In this document: piece by piece, positions 43,747-53,171 of the stretch | How the letters are laid out: the number at the start of each line of letters is the position of its first letter | Numbering within the stretch: position 1 is the stretch's first letter | NCBI GenBank assembly: GCA_022827625.1 | Contig: JAJEIE010000019.1 | Location: forward strand, 248,001 to 312,000 | DNA: 64,000 bases | Direction: 5' to 3' | Source: Candidatus Poribacteria bacterium | GTDB lineage: Bacteria; Poribacteria; WGA-4E; WGA-3G | The notes under the pieces: model-generated | What the model was told of the DNA's origin: nothing | Databases searched by the model: none | Seen by the model: the letters and a program-made list of their open reading frames with translations, nothing else | Translations under genes and position numbers: made by a program

Positions 43747-44961
43747 TCAATCCCCATTTTTCCGTTTTGGCTTAACCCGTCCTAAGACTCTACATTTTGT
43801 GGCAGACAAGATTTCGTACCGCACGCCACCCCACGTGATTTTGCGTTGGAAAACTGCATAGAGAGCGTTAATGCCGCCGAGGAATACGGAAATTGAAGTG
43901 ACATAGGAGGTTATGCCAATTGTTTCCCGCATCTTAGGCATTTCACGGAGCCACTGCGGTAGGTTTTTGGCGTAGAGCCTGTAACCAAAAGCTTCCAAAA
44001 AAGGGATGAAGACAATGGGGAATAGCCCTTCACGATAGAATAGAAAGGGAATTGCGCCAAATACTAAGACACCTTTCGGTAGAAGGATAATGAGACTCGC
44101 AAGCCACTGCCGCCAAAGTCCCATGTGAAGTGTCATAATCATCTGCCGATTCGTAAATTCAACGATTTGATGCCATGTACGATTGGCAGTGCGCGTAATG
44201 GCTACGCAGTCTGGGACAAAATGCACCTTCCGCTTGACATCTTTCATCGCAAGCGTGGTATTGTGATCTTCGATTGTTGCCTCTTCCCAGCGTTGAAGAA
44301 TTCGGGCTTTTTCGAGCATTTCGCGTCGGAACGCGTTAGAACCACCCCACACCATGGAGAATGGATGATCCCCTTGGAAACTCATTTGGAAGTTTACCCA
44401 AATGGCTTCCACGAGGGACGCGATGTTCCATGTTTGTGGGAAGTAGAACCGGCCACCGACAGTCGTGCCTATGTCTGATTCTTGGAGTGGGTTCACAAGG
44501 AGTGTTAACCAGTCTTCTCGGATAGCGACATCGGCATCCACAAAGGCAATAACTTCGATATCGTCAGGGAGTTTTTCTATCGCTGTCAGCAGGTTTTGAA
44601 CCTTTTGCGAACGTGGGAGATTGTTCTCAACGATGTTTGGTGCTAATAAGACATAAATATTCGGATACGATTCGGCAATTTCACAGAGGTGCGGATAGGA
44701 GACATCGTGCCCCGAATCCGCTTTTTCATGTGTGACAAAGAAAACTTCGTACATACCGGCGTAGTCTTGGTGTAAGAGACTTTTCGCGTGTTCTGCCGTG
44801 TCGGGATCCCAGCCATAGTGCGGCGCGATGATCGCCACCTTTGGTGTATAGGTTGGACGTCCAGCATTGCGTTCACGCCGCGCATACCAAAAAGAGCGGC
44901 TAATAATGAGTAACTCAAGGATAAAAAGGAAGTAAGCGGTTGCGATAATGTACGTCTGCAT
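43747..44961 (-). CDS. Family 2 glycosyltransferase, membrane-bound
   Basis: 404 aa. N-terminal transmembrane helix (residues 1-22), GT2 core with VAIIAPHYGWDP, FVTHEKADSGHD and IAFVDADVAIREDW (DxD near 136), HVFPD-like VPDCVAITRTANRTWHQ, and three C-terminal transmembrane helices. Transfers a sugar, probably to a lipid (ceramide-glucosyltransferase-like) or a polysaccharide. ATG 44961 avoids overlap with the DUF4340 gene; an upstream in-frame start at 45003 would overlap by 29 bases. Last gene of the GldG operon. Confidence 0.88.
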   Translation of the reverse strand: MQTYIIATAYFLFILELLIISRSFWYARRERNAGRPTYTPKVAIIAPHYGWDPDTAEHAKSLLHQDYAGMYEVFFVTHEKADSGHDVSYPHLCEIAESYPNIYVLLAPNIVENNLPRSQKVQNLLTAIEKLPDDIEVIAFVDADVAIREDWLTLLVNPLQESDIGTTVGGRFYFPQTWNIASLVEAIWVNFQMSFQGDHPFSMVWGGSNAFRREMLEKARILQRWEEATIEDHNTTLAMKDVKRKVHFVPDCVAITRTANRTWHQIVEFTNRQMIMTLHMGLWRQWLASLIILLPKGVLVFGAIPFLFYREGLFPIVFIPFLEAFGYRLYAKNLPQWLREMPKMRETIGITSYVTSISVFLGGINALYAVFQRKITWGGVRYEILSATKCRVLGRVKPKRKNGD

Positions 44962-44974
44962 AGTGTTTGATCGT

Positions 44975-46876
44975 CTACTGTTCCGAAGTCCGGAGCAGCG
45001 CAAGCGTTGTTTTCAATCTTGGTACGCGTTCTGCATTAAGGAGAAAGATTAAATCGGGTTCATGTTGCAGCCGTGCGTAATAATACCCAGCAGTGTCTGG
45101 TTGGTTTCCGATTTGCAAAGTATAGACTTTTTGATCCCGTAGTTCAACAGTTAGCTGCACGTGTGGGTTACTGAAGCCTGTGATGTCATCTGTAGGGATG
45201 GGGTTACGCCCGACATAAGCGTCTGCCATTAGATTGTTGAGTTCATAGATGATGGCATTTACCGCTGTATTATTCGCTGCCTCTTTCACCGGTGCTGTAA
45301 GTCGCCAACTCGTTCCGAGACGTTGACATGTAACGGGTTCTGCATCCTCATTACGCAGTGTGAGTCGGATCGCAGCGTCGATATGGAAATTGAGGATCTG
45401 CTTATCTCGTAACCACGCTGTACCGAGTGCAATCTTATCAATGAGTGCCCGTTTAACACGGGCAATTTGTGATGAATGTGCCGCTTTGACGTAGACGGTT
45501 TCATCGTCCGCAGCGTCTCCGATAAGTAGGGTCGTTGGCGTTTCTTCACCGTGCTGTGTGAATGCAACCTTGATTGCGGGAGCAGCCAAGCCATAAGTCT
45601 GTAGATGTTTAGCGGGTGATTCAACAAAGGCGATGGCTTCGAGCGAATCTACGCCAAAAAGTAGGTCGTCCACTGCCTTTGCGTCTGCCTTTATTTTTCC
45701 TGTCGGTGTTTGCAATTCCCATATATTATCATAACCTTTTGTGCAGACGGTGTCTTGTTCCCCATTTATGGAGATGACAAAGCGGTTTGTAGCAGTCCGT
45801 TGAAAGTCAATAACCCGCTTATCGCGTAAGTCAAAAAAGGATTTATTGAGAAGGCGATAGATGTCATCACGGACAATAGAGATTGAATGAGGCCCTTCAG
45901 TGTATTGGCTATCAGCGGCCAGAGTACTGAGAGTTTCTTTACTGACGGCTGACGGCTGACGGCTGACGGCTGATTTGACATAGACGTATCTTGGACTTCC
46001 AATTTCTGTTGGGACTGCCGAGCCAATGTCAAGGGCGTAGGTCTGATCTGTATCTGTGAGTTGGACGTGGATGCGCGGTGTCCCTAATCCGTATTTTGTT
46101 AATTCGGATGGGGCGAGGGTCTCCGCCGCATCCGCCTCGAAGGTCACCACTTGTAATAGAAGCAACTCCGAAAGAATCCTTTCAATTGCTTGTGCATCCG
46201 CCTTCACCGCAATTGGGGATGTAATGTGCCACGTGCTACCTCGCTTTTCACAATTCACGATGCTTGATGGTGAGGATGAACCGACATTTTCAAGCTTAAA
46301 CGCAATATTAGACACTGTTTCAGGGTTGAACCTAACAACTGACCGGTCTCGAAGATCGGTTGGTGATTTCGTCAGATCATCAAGCGCACTGGATTCAATT
46401 AAAAATATGTGTGCTTCTGATTTTTCTTTGATGTAAACTGAGTAGTTAATTGCTTTATTGCCGATGAAGAAGGTCGCTGCCGGATGAGTGCCATCCGTCC
46501 AAAGTGAGAGTGTGATGTTCGGTGTATCGAGTCCATACTGTGTCAACGCTGGCACTTCAAGCGTGTGTTTGACGCGCTTGTTGAGAATATCGTCTAACAT
46601 CTGTTTCACTTTTTCGTCATCAGCATTTGCCAGAAACGGGGTCTGTAACTGCCATTTTCCATTGACCTCTCTGACCAGCTTCAGGTTTTGATATGCTGCG
46701 TCTGCAAACAAGAGTTCTACTTGTTGGACGCTGTCACGGGCGATACCGTAAACCTCATGAATCGGAGGCTTTTCGTCCACGGACCCGTTATCCATCGGTT
46801 CCTGAAAGAACAGAAAATACGCGCCAGCAGTGCCTACGAGCAGAATGATAATGACCAAGGTCGTCCGAAAATTCAC
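44975..46876 (-). CDS. DUF4340 repeat protein (ABC transporter auxiliary)
   Basis: 633 aa. N-terminal membrane anchor at 4-24 (TLVIIILLVGTAGAYFLFF) and three DUF4340 units with the pattern YGL-x2-P-x-I (near 107, 265 and 433), which often accompany GldG-like proteins. Probably periplasmic. Role: part of an ABC-2 export or motility-associated complex, by context. The start overlaps GldG by four bases. A fourfold CTGACGG heptamer lies in the gene at 45942-45969, encoding the SAVSRQPSAVSKE segment. Confidence 0.85.
   Translation of the reverse strand: MNFRTTLVIIILLVGTAGAYFLFFQEPMDNGSVDEKPPIHEVYGIARDSVQQVELLFADAAYQNLKLVREVNGKWQLQTPFLANADDEKVKQMLDDILNKRVKHTLEVPALTQYGLDTPNITLSLWTDGTHPAATFFIGNKAINYSVYIKEKSEAHIFLIESSALDDLTKSPTDLRDRSVVRFNPETVSNIAFKLENVGSSSPSSIVNCEKRGSTWHITSPIAVKADAQAIERILSELLLLQVVTFEADAAETLAPSELTKYGLGTPRIHVQLTDTDQTYALDIGSAVPTEIGSPRYVYVKSAVSRQPSAVSKETLSTLAADSQYTEGPHSISIVRDDIYRLLNKSFFDLRDKRVIDFQRTATNRFVISINGEQDTVCTKGYDNIWELQTPTGKIKADAKAVDDLLFGVDSLEAIAFVESPAKHLQTYGLAAPAIKVAFTQHGEETPTTLLIGDAADDETVYVKAAHSSQIARVKRALIDKIALGTAWLRDKQILNFHIDAAIRLTLRNEDAEPVTCQRLGTSWRLTAPVKEAANNTAVNAIIYELNNLMADAYVGRNPIPTDDITGFSNPHVQLTVELRDQKVYTLQIGNQPDTAGYYYARLQHEPDLIFLLNAERVPRLKTTLALLRTSEQ
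45942..45973. repeat. Fourfold heptamer CTGACGG inside the DUF4340 gene
   Basis: Four perfect copies of CTGACGG plus CTGA. The coding strand reads SAVSRQPSAVS. Seven is not a multiple of three, so gain or loss of a unit would shift the frame. Confidence 0.85.
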
Positions 46877-48471
46877 ACGTCTTCTCCTTTACGACGTTGC
46901 CACCAGACGATGAGCCCAGCAGTAAAGACGATTGCGGGTATCAGAAAAACAGATGTTATCTGTATGAGCTGGACATCTTGGACACGCATCTGACGCAGTG
47001 CCTGTTTTTGTAAATCGAGGGGACGAATCGCAATAAGGTCCTCCTCTAATGTGAGCCAATTGATTGTGGCTAAGAAGAGGTCTCGATTGGCTTCTCGGAG
47101 GGCGGCATTTACTGCGAAATCTGAATCCCCGAAAACGACAATCCGGGTGGAAGCACCTGTCGTTTCATCTTGATTATTGCTGTTAACCTGCTGCTCAACC
47201 GCAACAGCAACAGATACCGGGGGTGGGGTATCCACACCGTCGGTATAGGCGAGTTCAGTACTGAAAGTGCCGTCGGGCATCCGCTCGGTTTCACCCCAAC
47301 TGTCTTGGATACCCCCTACAGTCTTTGCCAGAGATTTAACGCTGAGGGTCGTCGGGCTATCGGCAGCCGGTGTAACCGAACGCGTTATCGGAAACGCTAC
47401 AAAATCCCGCATAGCCCGTGTAATCTCGTGTAATTCAAATCCTGGCACAGGGGCACCGGGTCCAAATAGCGGAACAAAGTCTGTTTCATCGACGACAAAA
47501 TCGTTTCCTATCGTGACCCCCCATCTTTTCATGAGACGCACGAGGCCGCTATTTGTGTCTTCTGCGGAAGTCAGCGACGGATCTAACATGAGAAGCAATT
47601 TTCCGTTCCGTGCTAAGTATTTTGCCACTATATCGAGTTCATGTCGACTTAAAGGGGTTTTTGGACCGGCGATGACAAGCACTTCACAATCCGCTGGAAT
47701 GTCGGGTTCCGTCAAAAATGAAAGCGAGAATGCAGCGTAATTCTGGTTCTCCAGTTCGGCGCGCAGACTACTGTATCCTTCGTTGTTAAAATCCTCTATT
47801 TCGTGTTCTTCGTGACCGACAAGGAAGTAGATTTTTTTCGTTTCGTCCTTGATGAGTTTGAGGATCGCACTCGTGAATTTCTGCTCTTCAATCGTTGTTA
47901 CCTTTTCATGCCGTGTGTCGCTTTCAAAAACGATTGTTCCGTCTACTCTAATATCGTACTTATTGCGAAGGAGTTGGTCGATGTAAGGATCGGCGTAGGA
48001 GACGGTCACAAATTGCGTTTCGTATGCATACAACCCTAACATGTCTCTGGCACGTTGCTGGTTTTGGGCAGGAACGTTTTGTCCCAAAAATGCCGTGACA
48101 CGGATGTCTTTGTCAACGGTTTTGAGAATCTTCCGCGTCTGTTCGGATAAGGTATACAATTGGTTAAGCGTAATATCTACCCTTTTGTCGAAACGCTGTA
48201 CAACAATCGCATTTACGAAGACTGCAATGCCGATAACGCCAACAATACTCAACGCAACGTTTGCACCATAACGGGCTTGACGACTGACGAAGAAGTCCAT
48301 GATCGCCGAAAATCTCAAGCGAATAAAGATAATGAGCGAGACGAGCGCGAGGAGCAGGCAAATCCAAAAGGCGAGTCGTGCTTGGAAAATCCAGTTGGCG
48401 ATCCCAACAAAAGTGAAAATTAAGGTAAGAATTCCAAAAAGTGGGGCTGCAATGCCTTTGTTAGTTTCCAT
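46873..48471 (-). CDS. GldG-like ABC transporter auxiliary protein
   Basis: 532 aa. Two transmembrane helices at the N-terminus (10-50), another near 70-95, and one at the C-terminus (near 505-525, VFLIPAIVFTAGLIVWW). The long middle region matches ABC_transp_aux: RVTAFLGQNVPAQNQQRA, KIYFLVGHEEHEI, and LLMLDPSLT. Belongs to gliding-type ABC complexes; gliding itself is not implied. It starts three bases after the permease stop. Overlaps DUF4340. Confidence 0.88.
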   Translation of the reverse strand: METNKGIAAPLFGILTLIFTFVGIANWIFQARLAFWICLLLALVSLIIFIRLRFSAIMDFFVSRQARYGANVALSIVGVIGIAVFVNAIVVQRFDKRVDITLNQLYTLSEQTRKILKTVDKDIRVTAFLGQNVPAQNQQRARDMLGLYAYETQFVTVSYADPYIDQLLRNKYDIRVDGTIVFESDTRHEKVTTIEEQKFTSAILKLIKDETKKIYFLVGHEEHEIEDFNNEGYSSLRAELENQNYAAFSLSFLTEPDIPADCEVLVIAGPKTPLSRHELDIVAKYLARNGKLLLMLDPSLTSAEDTNSGLVRLMKRWGVTIGNDFVVDETDFVPLFGPGAPVPGFELHEITRAMRDFVAFPITRSVTPAADSPTTLSVKSLAKTVGGIQDSWGETERMPDGTFSTELAYTDGVDTPPPVSVAVAVEQQVNSNNQDETTGASTRIVVFGDSDFAVNAALREANRDLFLATINWLTLEEDLIAIRPLDLQKQALRQMRVQDVQLIQITSVFLIPAIVFTAGLIVWWQRRKGEDV

Positions 48472-48474
48472 GTT

Positions 48475-49200
48475 CTACCTCCACTTTGACGACTCGATGG
48501 ACTTGAACGTCGCAAACAGACAAACACACGTGAAACTCACATAATAGACGACATCTTGCAGAAGGATGACCCCACGCCCAAAATCGTCATAGTGTTCAGG
48601 GAGTGACAGATAGCTGAGAAATTTTCCGATCGGACCCCCGCCGGCTGAGAGCGCACCGATAACCCAGAGCGTTATGAGGATACCGAAACTCGTGAGTGCC
48701 GCAACGAGTTGGTTTCTGCACATTGACGACATGAGCAGACCGAGTGAGAGAAAGGAGGCACTAATCAGGATGATGCCGAAGTAACCGGTTAGCAACGGAC
48801 CTACGTCCAGATATCCGAAGCGTCCTGTGAGTAATGGAAATAGGAGCGTTAAAGCGAGCATAATCAACACAAGCGTACAACTCGCCAGAAATTTACCGAG
48901 GACGACCTGTCCATCTGTAATCGGAGAGGTGAGCAGGAGTTCAATCGTTCCCGATTTCCGTTCCTCAGCGAAGAGTTTCATCGTCAACACCGGTGTAAAA
49001 AAGAGCAGAATGATAGCCATATTACCAAAAAGGGTCTGCATCACATCCGCACCCGTTCCACCGATATTGCTCGTGCTAATTAGCAAAATAGAAAAAAGGA
49101 AGCCTGAAATCGCTATAAATACGAAGCAGACGAAATAGGCGATCGGGGAGACGAAGTAGGTGTAAAGTTCTTTTGTACAAACGGCAAGAATATTTCGCAT
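48475..49200 (-). CDS. ABC-2 type transporter permease (GldF-like)
   Basis: 241 aa, six transmembrane helices. ABC-2 pattern: YFVSPIAYFVCFVFIAISGF, LFAEERKSGTIELLLTSPITD, and VLGKFLASCTLV. First gene of the permease-GldG-DUF4340-glycosyltransferase operon. The ATP-binding subunit expected upstream is absent: the next upstream gene is an unrelated chlorite dismutase-family protein. It is therefore an incomplete transporter within this window. ATG start. Confidence 0.9.
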   Translation of the reverse strand: MRNILAVCTKELYTYFVSPIAYFVCFVFIAISGFLFSILLISTSNIGGTGADVMQTLFGNMAIILLFFTPVLTMKLFAEERKSGTIELLLTSPITDGQVVLGKFLASCTLVLIMLALTLLFPLLTGRFGYLDVGPLLTGYFGIILISASFLSLGLLMSSMCRNQLVAALTSFGILITLWVIGALSAGGGPIGKFLSYLSLPEHYDDFGRGVILLQDVVYYVSFTCVCLFATFKSIESSKWR

Positions 49201-49205
49201 TTTTT

Positions 49206-49408
49206 AAACTATGGGCATCTGGTCACCGTTCCACTTCGTTTCACGGTGGTTTACGGTTAAGTCTAACACACTCTGACTCTTGTAGGTCTTATACCTACCC
49301 TCTTAAAAATCGGGTATTTCCTTAGTCGCGTCGGAATTAACCAGACACCACTGCGGAATGAAATTGTGAGCGATTAGGGAACAATTTGTCTTAGCTTTAC
49401 ATTTGGAG
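49206..49408. repeat. Family G repeats upstream of the permease gene
   Basis: 49206-49260 resembles 53006-53059 (AAACTAT, then TCTGGTCA and CGTTCCACT-CGTTTCAC), and 49335-49408 is the inverted partner of 41633-41706. The whole gap 49201-49420 is mostly repeat with no gene. Confidence 0.8.
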
Positions 49409-49420
49409 CAGTGACCATAT

Positions 49421-50146
49421 TTAATCGTTAAAAAATTGCGCTCTCACTTTTCCAACGAAGAAGGGACCGAGCGATTCAATATAGTTGGTGGTCTGTTCTG
49501 TTTGACGCATATCTTGTATGAGTCTTGATAACGGGTATAATTCGGGACCGACTAACCCGATAACGAATTCATTGTCGTTGGTATCTAATCCGAAACAGGC
49601 GAGCCGAATGTCGCTGGCATGCCCACCGGCAGCGTAGCTGCGTCCGAGCATAGCGTGCTCTCCCAAAATTCTGCCGCGTTCGCGGTGTTCAAGGCGATAG
49701 AAGTCCGGCTTTCGACGCAACGGATACCAGATCGCCCACGGGAAATTGGGGTTCAGAACATTTTGGAGCGGTTTGTTGAGAAGCCACTCCTCCAAATTCG
49801 GCTCTCTACCACTTGAATAAGTGCGGCCGAGCATTGTCATTTCTGGACGATATGAGAAATCAGGCGTTTCTTGGGTCTTTAGGAGTAAGGCTCGCGATGC
49901 CGCCATCAATGCTGCTGGATTTTCTGCAACAAGAAGGACACCCATTCCCGTTGGATGATTCAAATCGTCATATAGCACTGCATTTAAACGGCTCTGTTCA
50001 AGCGTTTTCGTAATCAGTTCAGGATCCGAGCAGTCTTCAAAGACATGGAGTTGAAAAAAGAGTCGCCTATCGCTAAACTGTGGTTCTCCATCAATCGGCG
50101 CGCCGGTTTCCCGTATATCTATCGGTTCATGCGGCTGAGTATGCAT
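49421..50146 (-). CDS. Chlorite dismutase (Cld) family protein
   Basis: 241 aa. Ferredoxin-like double domain of the family that includes chlorite dismutase and the coproheme decarboxylase HemQ. Markers: FFQLHVFEDC, GMGVLLVAENP, PWAIWYPLRRKPDFY, EHAMLGRSYAAGGH with His164 as likely axial ligand, and CFGLDTNDNEFVIGLVGPE. The Arg of chlorite dismutases is not resolvable. No heme genes are beside it. HemQ is as likely as chlorite dismutase; the exact role is open. Confidence 0.85.
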   Translation of the reverse strand: MHTQPHEPIDIRETGAPIDGEPQFSDRRLFFQLHVFEDCSDPELITKTLEQSRLNAVLYDDLNHPTGMGVLLVAENPAALMAASRALLLKTQETPDFSYRPEMTMLGRTYSSGREPNLEEWLLNKPLQNVLNPNFPWAIWYPLRRKPDFYRLEHRERGRILGEHAMLGRSYAAGGHASDIRLACFGLDTNDNEFVIGLVGPELYPLSRLIQDMRQTEQTTNYIESLGPFFVGKVRAQFFND

Positions 50147-50278
50147 AGTTGTTTTTATATATCCTTTGAAAATTTACAAATGTTCCAGCGTGAATAAAGT
50201 TGTTGTTGGATATGAAAAGGACTTTATCCTACCCCTACCTAACTTTACAGACTTTAGATACACTTTACAGACTTTAGC

Positions 50279-51841
50279 TCACTTTTTCGTATACGATTCG
50301 CGAATCCACGCTTCGAGGCGTTCATCCGGGTTTTCCACAACTGCCTTTGGAAGGGTGAATGTAAATTGTCCAGTATTCTGCTTGATGAGATTCAGACCGT
50401 GCTGATAACTCTCGAGGAGTTCACCGCATATCTGCGCTGTCGATTTTTCTTGGGCGAGCGCACGTTCACGGATGAGGGCAGTCGCTTCGGCATCGAACCG
50501 GATTTGCAATTGATGTTCGGCATAAAACTGCGCTTCATACCGGCGAATCTGCTCGTGCATCACGGTGTTCCGATTGTAGTCGGCATCCTCGATGATGCGT
50601 TTTAGCTCGGTATCTGGATCATCGACAACCTCAGCGGTAATAACAAATTCGCTAACACCTGTGGACGGGAGTTCAAATTTGTAGTTGCGTAAAACCTTTT
50701 CACAGACGGTCATCAAGGCGCGCGCCCCTGTTTTCTGTTCAATCGCTTTTTCAGCAATTCGGTGTAATCCACTGTCTGCAAACAGAGCCGTGATGCCGTA
50801 AGCGCGAAAAGCGTTCTCGTACTGTCGGACAATCGAGCCTTCGGAGTGTTTCAGAATGTGGAAAAGGTCATCAACTTCCAGTGCTGTGCAAACGACGTGT
50901 ACGGGAAGCCGTCCGATGAATTCAGGTTCAAAACCGAAGTCGATGAAGTCCCGCGGTGTGACGTGTCCAAAATAGTCTGCTGCGTCATCACTTTGACTCA
51001 CGACCGCTGCGTTGAACCCAATTCGGCTTTGATGCAACCGTTTTTTGATAATCTGTTCTATACCCGTGAACGCACCGCTGATGATAAAGAGGATGTGGCG
51101 CGTGTTAATGACCTCTTTTTCAACTTTGCCTTGTCTCTGGAATTCCATCGCAGCACGCATCTGTGAAGCGACATCGTTTCCAGCGCGCAGGTCCACTTCC
51201 GTCTCCTCCATCAATTTGAGGAGTCCGATCTGCACGCCACGTCCGCTGACATCACGTCCGAGGATGTTCGGCGGTGTCGCGATTTTATCGGCTTCATCGA
51301 GATAGATAATGCCGTATTGTGCTAATTCGAGATTGTCTTCGGCTTGTGCCACCAGTTCCCGGATTAAGTCGTCTACATTCGCACCGACATAGCCGGTCTC
51401 GCTGAATCGGGTGGCATCGGCTTTGACAAACGGAACCCCGATGAGTTTAGCGATGTGTCGAATGAGGTAGGTCTTACCGACCCCCGTTGGACCGAGCATG
51501 ACGATATTCTGTTTTGAGTAATCGGTATCGGCAGCCTCTGGGTTTTCGTGGCATTCTCGGACGTGGTTGTAGTGGTCGCAGACAGCAATCGCGAGCGCCT
51601 TCTTTGCCTCGTCCTGTTTAATAACATATCGGTCGAGATATTTCTTGATTTCCTTTGGTTTGAGATCAAACTTCAGATCGAAAGTCTTTTTGGGTTCCGG
51701 TTCTTCGGTTTGCGCTTCCGGTTTTGTTTCGCTCGCCGTCGCATTAATCAAGCGGACACTGCCGCCATACTTGCGTTGAACGAACTCTTGGAATTCTTGT
51801 TCAATCTCTTCAGGTGTGGGGATTTTCTTGTTTGTGCTCAC
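50279..51841 (-). CDS. ClpX-like AAA+ unfoldase without zinc finger
   Basis: 520 aa. Walker A GPTGVGKT at 117-124, Walker B IYLDEAD at 179-185, pore loop GYVG at 150-153 (as in ClpX), and a C-terminal small domain with TGARALMTVCEKVL. The N-terminal C4 zinc finger of ClpX is missing; a 60-residue acidic/Lys leader replaces it. It may work with ClpP or alone as an unfoldase. The start is GTG 51841. The C-terminal 90 residues extend beyond the usual end. No clpP in the window. Confidence 0.88.
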   Translation of the reverse strand: MSTNKKIPTPEEIEQEFQEFVQRKYGGSVRLINATASETKPEAQTEEPEPKKTFDLKFDLKPKEIKKYLDRYVIKQDEAKKALAIAVCDHYNHVRECHENPEAADTDYSKQNIVMLGPTGVGKTYLIRHIAKLIGVPFVKADATRFSETGYVGANVDDLIRELVAQAEDNLELAQYGIIYLDEADKIATPPNILGRDVSGRGVQIGLLKLMEETEVDLRAGNDVASQMRAAMEFQRQGKVEKEVINTRHILFIISGAFTGIEQIIKKRLHQSRIGFNAAVVSQSDDAADYFGHVTPRDFIDFGFEPEFIGRLPVHVVCTALEVDDLFHILKHSEGSIVRQYENAFRAYGITALFADSGLHRIAEKAIEQKTGARALMTVCEKVLRNYKFELPSTGVSEFVITAEVVDDPDTELKRIIEDADYNRNTVMHEQIRRYEAQFYAEHQLQIRFDAEATALIRERALAQEKSTAQICGELLESYQHGLNLIKQNTGQFTFTLPKAVVENPDERLEAWIRESYTKK

Positions 51842-51914
51842 GGTTATGTATTACCTCTATTGTGTTGTATTGCCCTGTGAAAGATAAGAAACGCATAGGT
51901 CTCTAAGGTGGACG

Positions 51915-51970
51915 CGAATCAATCAGAAACCGTTGTGAAGCGTAGTGGAACAACGCTCAGATTCTCATAG
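51915..51970. repeat. Family G repeat, reversed
   Basis: AATCAGAAACCGTTGTGAAG then CGTAGTGGAACAACGCTCAG, reverse-complement relative of 53006-53059. Confidence 0.7.
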
Positions 51971-51971
51971 T

Positions 51972-53000
51972 TTAAAAACCGGTTAATTCGCGACGGATAA
52001 TCTCAGTACCCGCTACCATTGCTTTAAGTTTTGCAGCGGCTGCCCATCGCGCCGTTTGACTGAAACCGCAATCTGGGGTGATGGCAAGTTTTTCAGGACG
52101 TACATGCTTGAGGGCTTCACGCAGGAGTTCAGCGACATCCTCTGGTGTTTCTACGTAGTAATTCTTAACGTCAATCAGTCCGGCTGCAAGTTCTTTGTCG
52201 TTCGGGAACTCGCGCCACAATGCGATTTCTGCCATCTCTCGGTTCGCAAATTCGAGTGCGAGTTGGTCAAAATCTGCTTCAAGGATATGTGGGAAGAGCG
52301 GACGATACGAACGTTTGCCGACGGCTCTACCGCGGTAGTTGCCGAAACAGATATGCAGTCCAATCTTTGCCGAAACACCTTCGACGGTGTGGTTGAATAG
52401 TTTCACGAATTCCTGTGGACGGTCTGGATAAACAGCATAGGACGGTTCGTCGAGTTGGATGAATTTTGCGCCCGCTGCGACGAGCTGCCGAAGTTCTGTG
52501 TTAATAATTTCCGCACAGGCGTAGGCGACTTCGAGCCGTTCTTTATAGATGCCGCCCGTCTGAATCCGTCCAGAGAGCGTGAAGGGACCCGGACACGTCA
52601 CCTTGAGCGGTTTCGTCGTCTCATTTTTCGCGAATTCAAATTCTGGAAGAATGCCGAGTCCATCAGGCGCAGCAAGTGGGACAGACGGCAACCATTTGCC
52701 CCGTTGATCGTGTCCGTCGGGTCCTTGTGTTCTCGGTGCCGGCAGCTCCTCTAATCCTGTAAGCCGTTCATAGAAACCGAGCACAAAGTCCTGTCTACGC
52801 ATCTCACCCTCTGTGATGATGTCAACACCGGCGCGTTCTTGATCCGCAATGGCGGTGCGAACCGCGTCGTCGAAGGTTTCGTTGATGTCGGTTTCACCGA
52901 GTTCTCCACGTCCGATGGCTTCCAGTGTCACACACAACCAACTCGGTGGTGCGTAGCTGCCGATAGTGCTGGTAGGTATTAAAATATCCGATTCTTTCAT
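51972..53000 (-). CDS. MetE-like C-terminal domain protein (methionine synthase II family)
   Basis: 342 aa. Cobalamin-independent methionine synthase fold alone. TSTIGSYAPP, VDIITEGEMRR, the metal His/Cys in GLHICFGNYRG, and a final CxG motif ITPDCGFSQTARW supply zinc ligands. Full MetE is about 750 aa, so this is a single-domain family member acting on an unknown methyl donor or acceptor. ATG 53000 is chosen because the upstream extension to 53042 runs into a family G repeat. The N-terminal half of MetE is absent. Confidence 0.85.
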   Translation of the reverse strand: MKESDILIPTSTIGSYAPPSWLCVTLEAIGRGELGETDINETFDDAVRTAIADQERAGVDIITEGEMRRQDFVLGFYERLTGLEELPAPRTQGPDGHDQRGKWLPSVPLAAPDGLGILPEFEFAKNETTKPLKVTCPGPFTLSGRIQTGGIYKERLEVAYACAEIINTELRQLVAAGAKFIQLDEPSYAVYPDRPQEFVKLFNHTVEGVSAKIGLHICFGNYRGRAVGKRSYRPLFPHILEADFDQLALEFANREMAEIALWREFPNDKELAAGLIDVKNYYVETPEDVAELLREALKHVRPEKLAITPDCGFSQTARWAAAAKLKAMVAGTEIIRRELTGF

Positions 53001-53005
53001 TTTTA

Positions 53006-53059
53006 AACTATTAAATCTGGTCATCGTTCCACTACGTTTCACGATGGTGTTTGGTTAAT
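53006..53059. repeat. Family G repeat upstream of the MetE-like gene
   Basis: AAACTATTAAATCTGGTCAT then CGTTCCACTACGTTTCACGA and TGGTGTTTGGTTAA; homologous to 49206-49260. It lies directly upstream of a start codon. Confidence 0.75.
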
Positions 53060-53171
53060 TTCAACAGAAATAGGAACATGTGCAATTATAAATCGCCTCT
53101 ACGTTATTCATAACCTTCTTCTGTTTTTACTAACGTGAATGCACCGAATATCTGCAACAACGGAAGAAACT

